The notes below the pieces were generated by a model that did no database searches, was not told the DNA's origin, and was given only the letters and a program-made list of their open reading frames with translations. Shown piece after piece: positions 6,293 through 7,628 of a DNA stretch of 7,628 bases (position 1 is the first letter of the stretch; each line of letters starts with the position of its first letter). The DNA comes from JBDKTH01 sp964558295 (GTDB lineage: Bacteria; Planctomycetota; Planctomycetia; Pirellulales; Thermoguttaceae). The position numbers and the translations under genes were made by a program. The stretch spans positions 1 to 7,628 of the forward strand of contig CAZLDQ010000252.1 in assembly GCA_964558295.1 (NCBI GenBank). The letters run 5' to 3'.

Positions 6293-7628
6293 ATGAACGC
6301 TGAGAACACGCAAGGAGAAAAACGGTTGTCGCGACGGGATTTCGTGGGGACAGCGGCTGCCGTTGCGACCTTCACGGTTGTGCCTCGACACGTCCTGGGC
6401 GGGGCGGCAACCCCCGCGCCCAACGACAAGCTCAACATCGCAGGCATCGGCATCGGTGGTCGCGGCGAGGGGGACCTGGATGAGTGTCGCAGCGAGAACG
6501 TCGTCGCTTTGTGCGATGTCGATGAAGCCTATGCCGGCAGGGTCTTCAAGAAGTATCCGAACGCCAAGAAATGGACCGATTTCCGGGAGATGCTCGACAA
6601 GCAGAAGGATATCGACGCGGTGATCGTCGCGACGCCGGACCATCTGCATGCGGTGATCGCAATGGCCGCGATCAAGAGAGGCAAGCATGTTTATTGCGAG
6701 AAGCCTTTGACGCACTGCATCTGGGAGGCCCGCCAACTGACGCTGGCGGCCCGTGAAGCGAAGGTCGCAACGCAATTGGGTAATCAGGGCCAGGCCACCG
6801 AGGGAAATCGCCTGGTTTCGGAGATTATCTGGGACGGTGCCATCGGCCCGGTCCGCGAGGTGCACGCCTGGTGCAACCGGCCTATCTCGCCTCGCGGTGT
6901 TGCCCGACCGACGGACACGCCGTCCGTGCCGCCGACTTTGAATTGGGATCTTTGGCTTGGACCGGCGAAACATCGCCCCTACCATCCGGCCTATCTGCCC
7001 TTCCGTTGGCGGGGCTGGTGGGATTTCGGCACCGGCGTCCTGGGCGATATCGGCTGCCATCAGCTTGACCCGGTGTTCCGGGCCTTGAAACTGAGCTATC
7101 CTCTGTCGGTCGAAGCATGCTCGAGCAACATGGATGAACCGAACGAGGTGAAGGAACAAACCGCTCCCAAGGCCTCGATCGTTCGATTCGAGTTCCCCGA
7201 GCGGGAGGGGATGCCTTCGTTGAAACTGACCTGGTACGACGGCGGTCTGATGCCGGCAAGGCCTCCCGAACTGGAGGAAGGCCGCAAGTTCGGCGAGGCC
7301 GACGACAATCTGTTCATCGGCGACAAGGGCAAGATGCTGGGGTATCGCTTGATCCCGGAATCCCGGATGAAAGAGTATGGCAGGCCGCCGCAGAAGATCG
7401 AACGTTCCCCGGGCCATCACAGGGAGTGGATCGACGCCTGCAAAGGCGGAAAGCCCGCGAGGGCCAATTTCGACTGGGCTGGGCCTCTCACCGAGGTGGT
7501 TCTGTTGGGCAACGTCGCCCTCAAGATGGAGCGACAGCTCTACGAAAAGGGCATCAAACTCCGCTACGCCGGCCCCAACATGCAGGTGACCAACCTTCCA
7601 GCAGCCAACAAGTACAGCCGCCACGAAA
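6293..7628 (+). CDS. Gfo/Idh/MocA-family oxidoreductase E, Tat-exported, 3' end cut by the window
   Basis: The frame is open from the ATG at 6293 to the window edge (445 codons and one base). Paralogues A and D end in (Q/H)YR(Q/D)GWSL soon after the position reached here, so only about ten codons are missing. AAGGAAGGG at 6277-6285 is a good ribosome binding site seven bases upstream. The Tat signal is LSRRDFV (RR 14-15) and the leader ends VPRHVLGG. Motifs are GIGGRG (52-57), CDVD (74-77), ATPDH (113-117), EKP (136-138), WRGWWDFG (239-246), DIGCH (252-256), IPESR and RSPGHHREW. Departures from the other copies: GNQGQATEG replaces GNQGH(S/A)GEG (163-171), losing the conserved His; SPRG replaces WPQG; and the loop before IPESR is about six residues shorter. 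It is probably an exported sugar/glycoside oxidoreductase with a changed active-site loop. Confidence 0.92.
   Translation, partial: MNAENTQGEKRLSRRDFVGTAAAVATFTVVPRHVLGGAATPAPNDKLNIAGIGIGGRGEGDLDECRSENVVALCDVDEAYAGRVFKKYPNAKKWTDFREMLDKQKDIDAVIVATPDHLHAVIAMAAIKRGKHVYCEKPLTHCIWEARQLTLAAREAKVATQLGNQGQATEGNRLVSEIIWDGAIGPVREVHAWCNRPISPRGVARPTDTPSVPPTLNWDLWLGPAKHRPYHPAYLPFRWRGWWDFGTGVLGDIGCHQLDPVFRALKLSYPLSVEACSSNMDEPNEVKEQTAPKASIVRFEFPEREGMPSLKLTWYDGGLMPARPPELEEGRKFGEADDNLFIGDKGKMLGYRLIPESRMKEYGRPPQKIERSPGHHREWIDACKGGKPARANFDWAGPLTEVVLLGNVALKMERQLYEKGIKLRYAGPNMQVTNLPAANKYSRHE

Noticed and set aside
1494..7255. Repeats as a CRISPR or mobile-element signature
   Set aside because: The repeats fall on conserved protein motifs inside paralogous genes. 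There are no regularly spaced repeat-spacer units, terminal inverted repeats or transposase.
6194..7624. 476-residue open frame on the minus strand opposite gene E
   Set aside because: It is antisense to a well-supported gene with clear motifs. Long antisense frames are expected in GC-rich genes, and the translation shows no recognisable domain.

Overview
The window looks like GC-rich DNA from a member of the Planctomycetota, possibly Phycisphaerae. The reasons are the protein types: Tat-exported Gfo/Idh/MocA oxidoreductases with the 'RR..F/L...VPRHVLGG' type leader, next to a DUF1080 (3-keto-disaccharide hydrolase family) protein. Both families are heavily expanded in planctomycetes and also occur in Verrucomicrobiota and Bacteroidota. 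This assignment is an inference from family resemblance, not from a marker gene.

Layout: everything supportable lies on the + strand. At the left edge is the last 50 codons of a DUF1080 protein (to 155). Five full-length or nearly full-length Gfo/Idh/MocA paralogues follow, called here A (213-1589), B (1864-3237), C (3344-4744), D (4822-6183) and E (6293 to the right edge, cut just short of its stop). Between A and B lies a sixth, headless copy: about 70 codons matching only the C-terminal end of the family (1602-1823), in A's reading frame and sharing a 17-bp exact repeat with A's own 3' end. Spacers are 57-109 nt, apart from the 274-nt A-B gap that holds the fragment. A, B, D and E have good ribosome binding sites and C a usable one. 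A polycistronic arrangement is plausible, but no convincing promoter was found. Three of the spacers contain perfect or near-perfect hairpins, none followed by a T-run.

How the genes may work together: each of the five proteins has a twin-arginine signal, a nucleotide-binding N-terminal half (GxGxxG, CDVD, ATPDH, EKP) and a C-terminal sugar-binding/catalytic half (WRGWWDFG, D-x-x-x-H). They are probably folded with bound NAD(P) in the cytoplasm and exported, as known for glucose-fructose oxidoreductase of Zymomonas. With a DUF1080 protein upstream, the simplest hypothesis is extracytoplasmic oxidation of glycosides, probably to 3-keto-sugars, followed by cleavage of the keto-glycoside. The paralogues differ at otherwise conserved positions: A has QKP for EKP, B has an altered dinucleotide-binding loop, and E has lost a conserved His. 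That suggests divergence in substrate, cofactor or activity rather than simple dosage. No transporter, regulator, RNA gene, mobile element or CRISPR array is visible.
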